DNA from: Paramecium octaurelia
Taxonomy: Eukaryota; Ciliophora; Oligohymenophorea; Peniculida; Parameciidae
Direction of reading: 5' to 3'
Assembly (NCBI GenBank): GCA_905182995.1
Contig: CAJJDP010000134.1
Coordinates: 253,133-317,132, forward strand
DNA length: 64,000 nt
Both the position numbers and the translations under genes were made by a program. This document shows positions 1 to 14,384 of the stretch, piece by piece; position 1 is the first letter of the stretch, and each line of letters begins with the position of its first letter. The notes under the pieces were generated by a model. It had not been told where the DNA came from and made no database searches. It worked only from the letters and a program-made list of their open reading frames with translations.

Positions 1-40
1 TCTAACCATGAATGATATGAACATCAACAATTTACATTGA

Positions 41-226
41 TAAACAAGTGATTTCACTCAATAAACTCAATTACGATATTAGTAGAATTTAGAAATGATG
101 AAATTACTGTGTATCTCAATTTATTTTACAAATCAATCTTCCATCCTACAACAGTTCTTGACCTTAGGCTAATGGTACAAGATTCTATACAAAAGAAGGG
201 AACCTTTTATAAAACTAATAAATTGA
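41..226 (+). CDS. possible 3' end of a gene entering from the left
   Basis: A TGA-free frame runs from an upstream TGA at 38-40 to the stop at 224-226, with a methionine pair at 95. The translation looks like protein near the end (LGQWYKILYKRREPF) and is less AT-biased than the flanks. Family is not recognised. It could be the last exon of a gene that starts outside the window, or a chance reading frame. From 227 to 440 I see only AT-rich spacer. Confidence 0.25.
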
Positions 227-440
227 GAGATATACTTCAAAGAATTATTATTTTTTAATAAGCTTCCAACTCTTATAAAATATTTTGTATTAAGATAGTT
301 GATTATTTAAAAATACAATCTGAGTAGGCAATACAATACAATCCAAATGATATTTGGAAGTTATTTAGATTTTTGTTACTATTTATGAATATAAAACATA
401 TTTTCTTCCATATTTGTTTATATATAATATATATATTAAA

Positions 441-2024
441 TCACAAAGAGAGTTTCCATATTTTAATAGATTAAGTAGAAGTTGCAATTACATACTAATT
501 TTCCTTTAAAATTATTTCAGACCCAGGAGCACCATTATTCTCATTTGAAAATGTTAAAACAGGTTTTGCTTAGTTGATATCCCAGATCTTAAGAGTTTAA
601 TCATTGCAAATTGATCCAAAATAATCTTGATTCAGAGAAATAGAAATGCTCCAGATCCAATTTTTACTATGACCTATGAATTCTCGAAGCAATTCATAAC
701 TATTGCCATTCCACAATTTTATTAATCCATCATAACCGCTAGATATCATCAACTATCCATTCTGCAAATAATTAATTGATGATCCTCCATATTCGCATTA
801 ATGTCCCTTCCATTAATGGAGTACATTTGCTGATTGCTGATCATAAACAATAATGAACTCATCCCCTCCTATGGTTGCAACTCTATTGGATTTCATAGAT
901 ATTGCACAACCATAAACATTTCGAGTATGTCCTTTGTATACTTATTAAGGTAATTTCTTATCAATATTCCACTAGATTGCTGTTTTGTCTGCACTGCTCG
1001 ACAACAGAAACATGGAATCTTCGCTGAATGTGAGTCTATAAATGTAATTAGTGTGACCTCTGAATATTATTGGATGTGAATTCCAATTGTTGCAAATCCA
1101 ACAATATATTTCAAATGGTTTAGATCCTCCAGCCACTAAATATTAATCATCTGGAGAGAACTTAACACTATAAACTTATTAGGTAGATATCAATAACTCC
1201 TACTGACAATTAGCTGATTTGAAATCAACAATTAGAACATATTTATCACTACCTCCTATTGCTAATAAATCTAATTTATTTGAGATATCAACAGATGATA
1301 TTTTTTATAATTATTTTTTATAGAATTATTCTATAGGTTCAGTCTTAAGAATATCTTCTTTCTGTTACTTTTGATTATAATTCAAGATCTCCAGGTATTA
1401 GGTATTTTTTTATTTAAAATATTCTTTGAATTATTAAATTTAGACATTATGCAGCTCAACACCATATTGTTAAAATAGATTAATATCTTCTGTGAACAAT
1501 ATGGTTTATTTCAACAAATTGTCTGAATATTATTAGAAAGACTTGAAATTATTAGTGTAGATCTCCTATTTCCAGAAGTATTAACCAAAAAACTAATCTA
1601 AATTACCAATCACCAAATCTCTAACTGAATTGTATTCTTCTAAATTTAGTTTTTCATTCTTTACATATGTTTCAACTAAAAGTTCTAATAGTGACTCTTC
1701 TCTCTGCATCCTACAAATTTCATTAAGTTCTTGCTTTATTTATAACAGCTTTTTTTGAAGTAATTCAATTGATAATTTAATCCTTTTGTGACTAGTTTTG
1801 TAAATGTTGTTATTCAATTCTTTCTCTTGTTCATATGCTTTTACTACCAGTTTATCCAACTTTTGCACTTCTATACAAGCGTGTTGCAAATGATTCCCAT
1901 ATTTACAAACTTCGCACATTCCTTTCTCTTTCTAAGTACAACCTGGCTCAATGCAAATGTACTACACATGTTGATGATCGTGATCTATTTGCATGCATTC
2001 GATTGAATGTCTTAACTATTGCAT
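441..2024 (-). CDS. B-box-like zinc finger plus WD40-repeat protein
   Basis: One uninterrupted frame of 527 codons ends at TGA 441-443. The N-terminus has a cysteine/histidine cluster (CIEPGCTQKEKGMCEVC then HLQHAC, about residues 28-60) resembling the B-box-like fingers common in ciliate WD40 proteins. A coiled stretch follows, then WD40 repeats to the C-terminus, with typical units such as SGYDGLIKLWNGN and CNDQTLKIWDI. WD40 propellers are protein-interaction scaffolds; the partner cannot be told. No intron is needed. The start lies only 19 bp from the divergent gene at 2044. A related, broken gene lies at 43098-44801. Confidence 0.88.
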
Positions 2025-2043
2025 AGAATATATTTTAATTAAA
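2025..2043. promoter_or_regulatory. 19-bp spacer between two divergent start codons
   Basis: The initiator ATGs of the WD40 gene (minus, 2024) and the 88-aa gene (plus, 2044) are only 19 bp apart. The spacer is pure A/T apart from one or two bases. Any promoter must overlap the coding ends or be shared. No specific motif is identified. Confidence 0.35.
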
Positions 2044-2310
2044 ATGACTGAAATCAATTTTTTGAAAAGGAAATTTGAAAGTCTACGGATAGTTGATGAT
2101 GAAGCCCCCAAAACTGTTAAGAAATCCTTTATTCAAGATGCAGATCTCTATCTATTGGGTAAGAAGATCTAATCCATACATTTGGTTTAGCCTTTGTAAT
2201 CAATGATCAAGAAACCTGATATCTATTAGGCTTGCTTTCTCAAGAAGGAAAACTACAATCCTTTTTCTTATATAGATCGACCTATCACAAAGGAAGAGGA
2301 TGAGTTGTGA
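2044..2310 (+). CDS. small hypothetical protein, 88 aa
   Basis: ATG to TGA without an intron. The sequence begins MTEINFLKRKFESLRIVDD and is hydrophilic with mixed charge; there is no signal peptide, membrane segment or recognisable domain. Its base composition is clearly more coding-like than the AT-rich DNA after it. It is transcribed divergently from the WD40 gene. Function unknown. Confidence 0.6.
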
Positions 2311-2433
2311 TATCCATCATATATACATGATTATATATTAAATATATGCTTTATTAGGAAAACTAAATAGACACCCATATTATTATACTACTAACATCAT
2401 TTTGAAGTGCGCTAATTAGGTTTAAAGCAGAGA

Positions 2434-2595
2434 ATGAGCGATCAATCAATGCACTTAGGTTAAGCAATTATAAATTAGTAGATTTAAGACTTGCCCATAT
2501 ATAAGTCAATTAATCAAGGGTATTTGAATTTTAAATGCAATTTAGATGTGAGACTAGTTGTGATCCCGCCCAAAATAGGAATAATAATTGATTGA
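2434..2595 (+). CDS. possible 53-aa hypothetical ORF
   Basis: Small TGA-terminated frame starting MSDQSMHLGQAIINQQ and ending in a hydrophobic VVIPPKIGIIID tail. No family is recognised. It lies between the 88-aa gene and the RING gene on the same strand. It may be an exon of a neighbouring gene or spurious; a second frame over the same bases is also open. Confidence 0.3.
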
Positions 2596-2658
2596 GTTTC
2601 ATATTTATGTTGGAATACATTTTGATGTAATTTTAATAATTATTATAATAAAAAAATA

Positions 2659-3146
2659 ATGGAGCAATTTGAACAGCAAAAGGAGAGTTAGAATACTGGA
2701 AGAGAGGGCAGAGCGATAAATAAGAGAATAAAGAAATCGAAGGCAAAGAAGTAGCAGGCCGATGAGCAACCAGTTGAAGATTGCAGCATTTGTTATGGTT
2801 AAATCGTTGACAAAGTAAGTTTGACACTAATTAATGACAGGGTATCATTTAGACATGTTAGCATACGTATTGTTTTAAATGCATTGAGATCTGGGCCTAA
2901 TAGAATCGAACTTGTCCATAATGTAGAGTTCAATTTAGTCAGATTTTGAGGGTGTGGAAATAAGGTAAGATGAAACGATTTTAATAAAAAATGTATGATT
3001 ATCATGCAACAGAAGTGAATTCGGATGAGGATGAACTGATATCTCTGGATTTTTTGTATTAGCCAATCAGATTAATGCCCTATTTTACAAGGATTTGGAG
3101 CCTTCCCTTTGTAAATTTGATCTTAATAAGTTCTGATTCAGAATGA
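2659..3146 (+). CDS. RING-finger protein, probable E3 ubiquitin ligase
   Basis: Two exons separated by a 26-nt intron (2815-2840, GTA...CAG) give 153 aa. A RING-HC finger spans about residues 47-90: CSIC, then TCQHTYCFKC, then CPQC, the normal C3HC4 spacing. The splice falls inside the RING, and only the spliced frame restores the HxxCxxC part, which supports the intron. RING domains recruit ubiquitin-conjugating enzymes. The N-terminus is basic and glutamine-rich and the C-terminus is hydrophobic without an obvious domain. Substrate unknown. Confidence 0.85.
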
Positions 3147-3214
3147 ATAAAAATTTACATAAATGTATTTTTTACTAATTGAATATTCTAATAGTGAATG
3201 GTTAATTCATTATT

Positions 3215-6200
3215 ATGATTATTTTTTTATTTTTTCTTTAAACATATTAATTAAGATTCAATATAACTACTCCTGAGGGGAATCCATCTGAATTTATAAC
3301 CCTTTAGACCTATTAGACGGTGTAATTGAAGGTGGAATTGGGAAATTATTAATTGAATTCGGAGAAGATTTTGCTTTATATAACTGATTAGATTTCACAT
3401 GAGATAACTTAATCATGCACTCTAAAATTAATGAATAGATAGGCAGGCGAATTGAAAATATATGTCAATGCTACAAATACTGAAGAAGACTCAATATTGA
3501 CATCGATAACAATAGTATTTTTAATTTTAATTTCATAGTCAGCAATAATAATATCTCCAGCAAGAGGAATACTAACACAGCCCAACCTCTTTCCCATAAT
3601 ATTGAGTTAGAAGCTGATTGAATCCTACATGATGCCATTCAATTTGCCGACTAATAAAATATACAACTTGGATGTATTGAATGAGGATTTGGAGAAGCCT
3701 CCACAGAATTAGACTCCATTTGGATAGGAGTTTTGGTAAGAATACCAAGAGAAGGACATATCTATAATAGCATTGACTTGGATTCCATTCATGGGCAATT
3801 GCAGAGATCAGGGCTATTACTTGTATTTGTATAACTTATTGGAAAATGCAACCTTCTGTGATTTGGTAGCATAGGAGGACACCAAGGTAGTTTCAATGGT
3901 GCCAACAAATGGATTCAATGCAAAAGGGGATTCCTGTAATATCAATTTGGAGTGTTACTTCTTGGAGAATTTGATGGTTGAGTATGAAGGGAATAAATGG
4001 TGGCAATCAGAATAGGACTCTCTATTCTACATAAGTAAATACGCTTTGAATTATAAAATCCTGGCTGAGAATTCAGACGATTCCCAAACCAATTATTTCT
4101 ATAATATAATACAAGCTTAGGATGAATCCTTAATTTCTGTCCAGTTCATTACATCTGGAGTAATCAAAAATAGTTATCCGACTGAATTTACTTTTCAGAT
4201 TCTCTATAATCAAATATCTCAAACAGAAAAGTAGATTGTTTCAGCAATAATAACAGCATCCAACTATCAAAAAGTGACATCAATTATTAACAAATATACA
4301 TTGAATATTGTTTATCGGCCTATGGATTATTTGGAACTAATAAACTCATTTTAATTTGATATCACTTTGTATTTGGTATTATATCTGGTGATCGGAATTT
4401 TGATTAATTTTGGTATCTTTGTGATATGGGTCATCAATAAGTCAATTTCAATAATCCCTGATCCCCCCAAATTGAGAATATATTAAACATTTATTGTTGC
4501 TTTCCTACCTCCAATCACTGGAGTCATTAGAGCTACTATCCCAATTGTAGTATATGTGCTAATACTGGATAACCTGTTTGCCCGTGATTTATTCTCAGGA
4601 ATCACATATAATTATGATGGATTACCAACTAATTTTGATAATTCATAACAATATTTATATGGAAGAGTGGGACTTATGTTGGTTGTGTCTGGAATCATCA
4701 TAATGAAGATAGCATGTAAATTATGCATTCCAAAACCTATTGATGAAGATTGGGGAATTATAAGATCCAATTTTGAGAAGAAAAACGAAGAGAAGTATTT
4801 CGATTTTAGTATCAGCGAAGAAGAATCTAAAGAAAGTCCTATGAAATAAGATGAAATCAGAGAAGCTCAAGTTACCTCCAAAAATGTTGATAATAATCTT
4901 CAATCCAACAGTATTAGTAGACAAGGCTCCTTATTTTCTAAATAACAGCCTGTCATTCCAGGATCTGCTCCTCCCATTACCAAAGAGAAGGAGCCAACCA
5001 TGCCAAAGAATTCACTCTTCAAAAAAGCCACCATTCTTAAATAAAGCAGTTCTATCAAAGATAATTAATCATTGAAGGATTCTATAAGTCCAGTTCAACT
5101 CTTACAAAGATAGTAATCATTTATAACATCATACTCATAGAAATTCTTCTGGAAATCCCCTTGACAAAAAGTAATCCATCTTCAATTAAGCCCAATAGAG
5201 TCAACAACCGTAAATGAATCAAAATTAACAAGCAGAGGAAGAGGATATCATAGATATATTAAAAGATAGCTTAATAAGTAAAGATTATCATTATTAATTA
5301 ATTTGTATTATGATAGCTGCATTATTATTATTCTTTTTGGGATTTTCATATGAACAATTATTCTATAAGAATATCTATTACTTTTTGATAGTCCTCCAAT
5401 TTATTGAATCCTTTGTGTACTGGCTTCTCAGTGAATATCTATTAGAAGAGTAAACACTCATCCAACCGTTGATGGCCTGTTTGGAAGTAGTCCAATTCAT
5501 CATGTTTATGGCTGCTGAATCTTTCTAAGAATTTGTTATCTCCTTCGTAATCAGACTCTCCCTAATTATTGTGTTCAGAACCTATATCAACCCGATCATA
5601 AGGAATTTCAAGCATTTTAAAAAGAAGCTCATGAACTTTATGAATAAATGGCAACCTTTCTTTAGTTTGGAATAAGAACAAGAGAAGCAAACCGAAGACA
5701 ATATCTCATTTTATTTAGGATAACACACTGATTCCAAATTCACAGAAGACTAATCAGTTGAATATGTTATCCAAATGACTTTGGGTTTCAGTAGTAAGGT
5801 TCATGCAATCTTCATAAAACCTATTGTTTTGGTATTCATCAAATTATTTGAAAAAGAGTCTTAGATTACCAATAATTACTACATTGGTTTCAGAGAGTTT
5901 AATTATTATATCTACTTTGCATTTTTTGTCATCATCCCTTAAATCTTCATAGATATTTATGTACTGAATAGTTTAGAGATGATTTATGGATTTAAGTTAT
6001 TTGATTACTTTGATTACTGCAAATATCGGAATGACTTCAGAATCCAAAAGTTCTTTGAACACTCCTTAACTTATGATCGTAGCATTGATGCCTAATATAG
6101 ATCTATTGATAATATGAAGTTTACAGATCAGTTCTATTATAATGGCAGTCTCGTCATCTATAGCATACTCCTTTGCATTCTCGGAACCACCATCATGATC

Positions 6201-7181
6201 AGAAACAACTATGTTCTGTATTAAGACCCAGCCATTTTCCTAATCATCCTATTTATCTATATCTTTATTACCTTGCTCTAAAACATGATGTTGTACATCT
6301 GGAATAAAATAGATGTCTGGAAGATTAAAGATACGAAGTAAAAATTAAATTTGGATTCTCTAGAAGAATTCTTAAATCCTGCAAAAGAAAATATTGAATA
6401 AATAATAGAGGTTGATGCTTTCAAAAAGCATTTCATCAAATTAAACAAAGATTGGCTAGTCTCTAATATGGAATTGTTTATAAATGTAGATCAATTCACA
6501 TAGCATGATGAATTTCTATTGTAAACATATTAATTATTGTTGAATGATGAGAGAAAAGCTTAAAAAGAAATTATTAGGAATGAGCAAATGATAAAGAAAC
6601 AAAAGGAACTAGAGTTGAAATCCAAGAAAAAGAGGAGGAAGACATCTCAATCATAATCCATCATTAAGTCTCAAAGAGATATTGAAGAAATAGATGGATA
6701 TTAACATACGATTAGAATCAAAAGATCTTAGGCTGAAAATTTAAGAAAGATATTGTCGATTTGGTATTACAAGGCTAAATAGACACTCTTCTTAAAATAC
6801 TTGGTATCAGACGTTCTAGCCCAAAATTAAGCTGAACATTGTAAAAGATGTGGTTTAGATATCGAATTAAGAGTAGTTGAACTGATACCATTCGAAAAAA
6901 TGTCAAATCAGTTTAAATACAGAATTATGGGAACTCCCTTTAATAAATTTGAATGGATTAAATACTATGAAACCCATTAAAAGTTTGTTACTCTATGTAT
7001 CGATTGTGAGAATGCTTATAAAAGTAGATTTCTATAACGATAAAATTAAAGTGCTAACGACGTGGCCAAATTGGCTTCATAAAACTTTGTTGCTAAAGCA
7101 TTTGTATTTAAATGGCTATATGCTGCTAGAGCTAGAATGCTACACAAAAAATCATTAACAGTAGAAAAATTAACTTATTGA
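3215..7181 (+). CDS. large multi-pass membrane protein, 1312 aa
   Basis: Two exons with one 28-nt intron (5113-5140, GTA...TAG); removing it restores one frame of 1313 codons including the stop. An N-terminal hydrophobic segment (MIIFLFFL) looks like a signal peptide. About ten further hydrophobic segments follow, in a group near residues 380-505 and a larger group near 695-1020, separated by a polar Ser/Gln-rich loop carrying the intron. The C-terminal cytosolic-looking part is Lys/Gln-rich and ends with paired cysteines (CKRCG ... LCIDC), possibly a zinc ribbon. Family not recognised; a transporter, channel or receptor are all possible. Confidence 0.82.
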
Positions 7182-7218
7182 TTTATATTAACAATTTTAG
7201 TCAGAAAAATAGATTATT

Positions 7219-9105
<1,887 letters not shown>

Positions 9106-9137
9106 TTAATAATTAAATATATTTTAGTAATTATAAG

Positions 9138-10368
9138 TCACTATTTCCTATTTCCGATTCGAGAGTTTATCATTTCATTCAGAATCTCTAATTTCTAAGT
9201 CATCATCCTATTGAATTGCTCGTTCTCCCCTTTGACACTCCCTCTACTCAACGGTTCCTTTATCTGAGATGGGGTTTCCACCCTCTTCAATTGGTTCCGA
9301 AACTAACTCAATGGAGTTGATTACTCCTCTTCAACTGTGGCTTCAATTAAAGGTTCTGCTGATAAATATTTCTTATTCTTCGGAGAAGGTGATTTCACCT
9401 ACGCCTTATCCAAATTATGAATAATGGAATAGAGGGTTCTCCCTATTTGTCTACTGATCTCATATTGGAAATTATCATATTGGAATTGAATATTATCATC
9501 AATATCCTACGATTATTGAATTTGTTCATATTCATTTGAAATTGATTTCTTGGCCTCAGCCAAATTTTATTTGTTCAAAATACAATCCTTGAACTTTTAG
9601 ATGCTTTCATTGAAAACGAGTTGCATCTCCTCGCATATTGAATTGATCATGGTTTGAATAGTGTAAAACTCTTCATTTAAATTGGGAATAGATTCAGACT
9701 TCTCTCTTCTGTAAGAGTTATTGGAGAACTTGGTCTAAGTTGATTTCATAGAATTGACATTCTATTATTGTCTTGGTTTGAATTTATCTGGCTGCTTCAC
9801 TCTCACTTCCTCTATTTGCAATGTCTGTATCATAAATTATAGAGTTTCATAGTCCTTGCAAACATCAAATACTGTATCTTGATTCTATAATGATGTGCTA
9901 AAATACAATTATACTTTATTTAACAGTTAGATGTTCGCCTTGGCATTCAATAATAAAGCCACAGTCTCTAAATTTCCTCTCTACGCTGCAATCATCAAAG
10001 GAGAGAATCCTTTCTTGTATACTCAATATTAAATACTTTGTCCTGCTAGTTTACATCAGCACCATGGTTCAACAGAAAATCTGCAGTCCTACGATAATTG
10101 TAAAATGAGCAAATCCATAATGGCGACTGATTTAACTACATCAACCTTTATATCTTACTCTATTTGTCTTATTGATATCAGCGCCTTAAACAATCAATTT
10201 CTCGATCATAGCTCCATCATTCTTACGACAAGCTATTGTCAAGCAAGTTTGTCCTGACTTCGCATTCTCCAGATCTATTAAATTAGGATGTTGCTGGAGT
10301 ATTTCAATAACTTTATTAACATTCCCTTATTCCACCTTTAAAAACAAGACTTGCGCAGTGCTATTCAT
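9138..10368 (-). CDS. ankyrin-repeat protein, 384 aa
   Basis: Four exons, introns 10136-10158, 10014-10036 (3' AAG) and 9885-9914 (30 nt, a multiple of three with no TGA in frame). The spliced product is 384 aa. Residues about 20-150 hold three to four ankyrin repeats (GQTCLTIACRKNDG, SPLWICSFYN..RRTADFLLNHGADVN, FSPLMIAAQRGNLETVALLL). The remainder is charged and helical, probably coiled coil, with a Ser/Pro-rich tail. Ankyrin repeats bind other proteins. It starts 28 bp after the stop of the MORN gene on the same strand. Confidence 0.85.
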
Positions 10369-10396
10369 TAATATTTTATTGATATTATATATAAAT

Positions 10397-11506
10397 TCAA
10401 TCAGTAATAATAGATTCCCCTTTATGAATCCATCTAACTCTCTTCCCTTGTTCCCAAATTCCTTGTTTCTCCACATTCGATTCCCCTATGTAAACTCCTA
10501 TTCCATGCTATTTGCCATTCTGCCATTATCCGCGATAAATCTAACAATAAACTTTGATAGTACTCTCCCATCAGGCCATTTGAATTCTCCGTAGCCATCC
10601 TTTTTGTCATTTTTATACTCTCCTTTGTATCTTCTGCCATCCAACCATGTGAAAATCTATTACTCATTTATATATTCATATACTCCTTGGCCATCCATTT
10701 TATTGTTCTTCCATGCCCCTATGTACTTTCTCCCATCAAACCAAGTGTACTCTCCATAGCCTTGAATCAGATTGTTGTCAAAATCTCCTATATACTTAGA
10801 ACCATCCTTCCATTGGAACTCCCCGTGGCCATGCTTCTTGCCCATAGAATATTGACCTTTAAAAATGGAGTTATCTGGCCAAGTTTCAATGCCATCTCCA
10901 TGTTATTTGTCATCTACCCATTAGCCTACATATTTTGCACCATCCGCATGTATATAGGTTCCCCTATTATCCATAATAATTTACATATCCATTAGCCTTA
11001 TCATTCTGCCATTCTCCAACGTAAACATCCCCACCACAATGAATTAATCTGCCTATGCCTTGGGCAGAGTTCTTTTGCCATTAACCTTCATATATTGATC
11101 CGTCTATCCATATTTGAGTACCATAGCCATGTTTCAATCCATTTTTGTATTGACCATAATAGACTGTTTGATCATTGTATTCATATGGTCCTAATTTAGG
11201 TAAATCTGGTTCTGAGATTTCTTGAAATGGCCCTTATTCATCATGTACTTTTTTTGTTTTTTCATTGAGATAATTGGGCATTCTGGATAGTTTAGCAACC
11301 ATGGTCAAAGGTGCGTGTTCATTATTACAATGGTACTGATTTTTCATAGATTTCATGTCCTTTCTAACCTTGATTCCTCTGACATATGATTGAATTTTGA
11401 TTGCAGCCCTTTCAACTTATAAGGAGTTGTTCTATAAGTCTGTAACTAAAATAATTTGCGGGTTCTGTCGATCTAGCATTTAATTCCCATTACAACAATT
11501 TCCCAT
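10397..11506 (-). CDS. MORN-repeat protein with IQ-like motif; one-base frame conflict
   Basis: Starts MGNCCNG, a possible N-myristoylation/palmitoylation site. An IQ-like helix ([17 protein letters not shown]) follows near residue 45, then about nine MORN repeats of the form YxGxWxxGxxHGxG. Introns: 10541-10563 (23 nt) and probably 10964-10984 (21 nt). Splicing the second leaves one base too many: the repeat resumes only if the run CCCC at 10961-10964 is three bases long. With that base removed the product is about 354 aa. MORN proteins usually tie cytoskeleton to membranes. The conflict may be a sequence error, an unusual splice or a real mutation. Confidence 0.8.
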
Positions 11507-11541
11507 AATATTTTTAATATAATCATAAATAACAGTCAATA

Positions 11542-12648
11542 TCATTATAAAAGTAATGAAAATAAATTTTCAACAAAGTTGTGCTAAACACAGTAATTGG
11601 TGACTTCCTTAGCAAAACTATCAAACTTGAAGGTTCTTCTCTCCTCCATGATTAACAAAACTGGAGTAACAATTTGCAACATCTCGTAACTCATTTATGA
11701 TAAGTCAACTTATTCTGTGTTCAGTTCGCCCTTCTATTCCTTGTCGAGCATATTGAATAGCTTTCTCAAGGAGGCTCTCCAAAACTATTGCACAACACTT
11801 TGATCGGCACATGGCAAATTCAATATATAAGAATTATTGCAACTAGATTGGTTATATTAATAATAATACTCTGGAGTTTTATTATAAATGTCCTTGTAGG
11901 TTTTGCTCACATTCTTTTCGTTTAAGATTTCATGAGATCTCTAAGTAGTCTTGGGATGATAAGTGTGTGACTTATTTGATAAGTCTTAAGATTGTTATTT
12001 CTGCATCCTCAGGTCTTGTAATCTTTTTTCTTTCTTCTAACCATAATCGATCAATCTCTGTTCGACACTATTATCTTGGCGTTTTTATTTCTATTAATAT
12101 TGTATCGAGTCTCTTACAACTATTTATTCAGAATTCCTGTTGATTTGGGGAGTGAAAGTCAATTCGTTCTCATCTCTAGGCTTCAATTGTTTGATTTCCT
12201 TCGCACTTTTATCTCTAATTATCTTGCTAACTATCAATAGAAATCCATAACTTACCATCTTATGAGAAATCTCTACAATGTGATCTACTGCTTATCAAAG
12301 GACTCTTCTTTTAACAACTTTGAGTTGAAATCTAACTATTCTATTTATAAGGAGTTGAGTTTGTAGAGTTTTTGAAATAATTTGATTTCTGGTCGTTTGT
12401 CACCTTCTATTCATTATTTATAGTGTGTTATGCTTATTATTTATGTTACGATATGCTATCAATCAACTTCAATAGATAGCGGCCAGGGAGGTCATGTTTT
12501 GATACAAATGCTATACCCAAATCTCTGGGATCATCCCCTTCAAAAATGTAAATCTAATCTCTCTCATCTTGGGAGATCTCCACAGTCTATAATCGATCAT
12601 TCATAGTTTTACCATGATTGCCAACAAAGTTCCATTATTATTTTGCAT
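11542..12648 (-). CDS. EF-hand protein
   Basis: Three exons, introns 12587-12612 (26 nt) and 12231-12255 (25 nt), 351 aa. The middle region has the ciliate-typical LTFTPQIN stretch followed by a basic coiled segment (QRLIDYGQKKEKRLQDLRMQ). Near residue 275 an EF-hand-like helix-loop-helix (LRKLFNMLDKEQKGELN) occurs, with some canonical calcium ligands missing, so calcium binding is uncertain. An alternative start at 12604 avoids the first intron (346 codons including the stop). Role unknown; related proteins are often axonemal or cortical. Confidence 0.75.
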
Positions 12649-12708
12649 ATTAATATATTATTGATCTAACTTAGATTTTATATTTATTCTATAATAACTC
12701 AATCAGGA

Positions 12709-13754
12709 TCAACCGCTACTTTTCACAAACTTCAGGATTATTGGAGTAGTTATCACTCCGATCGCAATTAATCCAATTAAAATAATGCAACACATTTTCT
12801 AATCTATAATATCCATCTCTTACCTTTCTACTCTTCTTATGGATCTTCTGTTCCTTAGCCAATCTTTTCTCCCCTTTTTCAATGTAATTCTTTGCCTTAT
12901 TCAAATTTTGTTCTACTCTCTATCATAATTCAATACCTATGCTCTCTATCTACTCTCCTTATTAGGTTACCAAAAATGCGATCTCCGATAACATTTGAAA
13001 ACAATACTGAGTACTCTAAAATGTCAGCAAATACAATACCTTCTCTAACTTTTAAATATCCTAATATTTATCTTGAATATCCTGAACCCTATAAACCAAT
13101 TGCAAAGATGGCTAACCTAGAGTCTCCTTCAATACCATCTTCTCCAATCCTTAAGGATCTTGAATAATGTCAGTTTTCTATTTTTCTGTCAAATTAGGTT
13201 CTAGTATTTCTAACTATTGAATATGAATTGCAATACTTATCTTTTCATCTTCTTTTGAATAGTCTTGTTATAATTAAAGATTGTATTCTGACCAGATTAC
13301 AATATAGATGCCACTTCCTGTTGTATTGCCTTCTAATTATAAATCATAGCTCTAGTTTCTGGTTCATCAGGATCACTTTCTTTAACTAATTTATCTATTT
13401 CATCAAATAACTTTTTTATTTCAGCAGTATTCTTATTAATTTATACTTGTAATTAATCAACTTTCTTCATTGATTCTAGATATATAGATGATCATAAACT
13501 ACAACCTTTCTCTTTGCTAGTGGATGCAGCTGTCTAAATAACCTCAGTCAGCCTGCTGATTTCTTCATTGCTATTTCTGATTAATTACAATTTCATTCTA
13601 ATCGATGAACTTTTCTTTTAAAAATCAGGCATCATTTCAGCTATCGATTATCTATTGGAAGGTATCAATTCTATTGTTATGCCATTCTATTGAGCAGTCT
13701 AAATTAGTCGATTACAGTTCTTACTTCTTTTAACTAATAGTATAGATCATTCAT
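12709..13754 (-). CDS. syntaxin, Qa-SNARE
   Basis: Seven exons; introns 13699-13724, 13476-13502, 13214-13236, 13016-13039, 12913-12936 and 12799-12823. Spliced length is 299 codons exactly, giving the usual syntaxin size of 298 aa. N-terminal helices of the Habc type run to about residue 180, the linker has DIIQDPQGLEKM, and the SNARE helix contains the zero-layer region LVTQQGEQIESIEQN followed by KAKNYIEKGEKRL. A C-terminal membrane anchor (CCIILIGLIAIGVITTPIIL) ends the protein. Qa-SNAREs drive vesicle fusion; which compartment cannot be read. Only the spliced frames keep the heptads, which fixes the introns. Confidence 0.93.
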
Positions 13755-13776
13755 TTATTAAATAATATATATATAT
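13755..13776. promoter_or_regulatory. 22-bp spacer between divergent genes
   Basis: Start codons of the syntaxin gene (minus) and the 182-aa gene (plus) are 22 bp apart, and the spacer is only A and T, including an AT dinucleotide run. If the plus gene uses a later ATG (for example 13898) the true spacer is longer. Confidence 0.3.
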
Positions 13777-14360
13777 ATGTTAGATTAGCGTCAAACATTA
13801 AGTGATATAAATAGGCTCAGAAACACTCCCTACATCTATTACAAGCAATACTAATCTATCGACAATAATCAATAATATGATACAAAATAAGCAAAAATGA
13901 TCGCCAGACCTAATGTAAGGTATTAGATGATTTAATTTTCTGAATGTAGATCCTCTCATTTATTAACAAACACGAAAACCTGTCCAAATTACAATAAGAA
14001 CAAAAAAAATTGAGACAATCAAGTCAATAACGTGAAAGAACCAAAACTCAATCAAATTACAGGGCCTTCAGTCTGAATTAAAAAGCTCCTTCTAATTCCA
14101 GAAGTCAACCTGATTTGACTGATGACAACCAAAGTGTTTTTGTACCATATCGACAAAGAAACATTTCATAAAATAGTATCTCGATTTCATATGATAATTC
14201 TGAAAAAAAAAAGAGCTTTTTACCAACTATGAATAATAAGGATCCAATGTTGCAAACTTTTGGCAAATAAGTCATCATCCTCAAACCCAAGAGATTCCCT
14301 ACTGAGATATTCTAAGGAAATGTGAGCAAGATGAAGAAGCAATTCTAATAAAATTATTGA
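13777..14360 (+). CDS. hypothetical protein, 182 aa
   Basis: Two exons with a 35-nt intron (13915-13949, GTA...TAG), at the upper size limit for Paramecium introns, give 183 codons exactly. The sequence is hydrophilic, Gln/Ser/Lys-rich, with no signal peptide or membrane segment. No domain recognised. The C-terminus is basic (KMKKQFQQNY). It ends 24 bp before the next kinase gene on the same strand. Confidence 0.7.
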
Positions 14361-14384
14361 AATATTTATTTATAACTAAATATA

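Noticed and set aside
12587..12904. A continuous unspliced frame joining the syntaxin region to the EF-hand gene, suggesting one fused gene
   Set aside because: Splicing the 25-nt intron at 12799-12823 gives a proper syntaxin membrane anchor and a stop at 12709; the unspliced frame destroys the SNARE helix.
12892..13167. Plus-strand ORF of 91 aa
   Set aside because: It is the antisense of the syntaxin SNARE exons, and its composition and lack of domains match a shadow.
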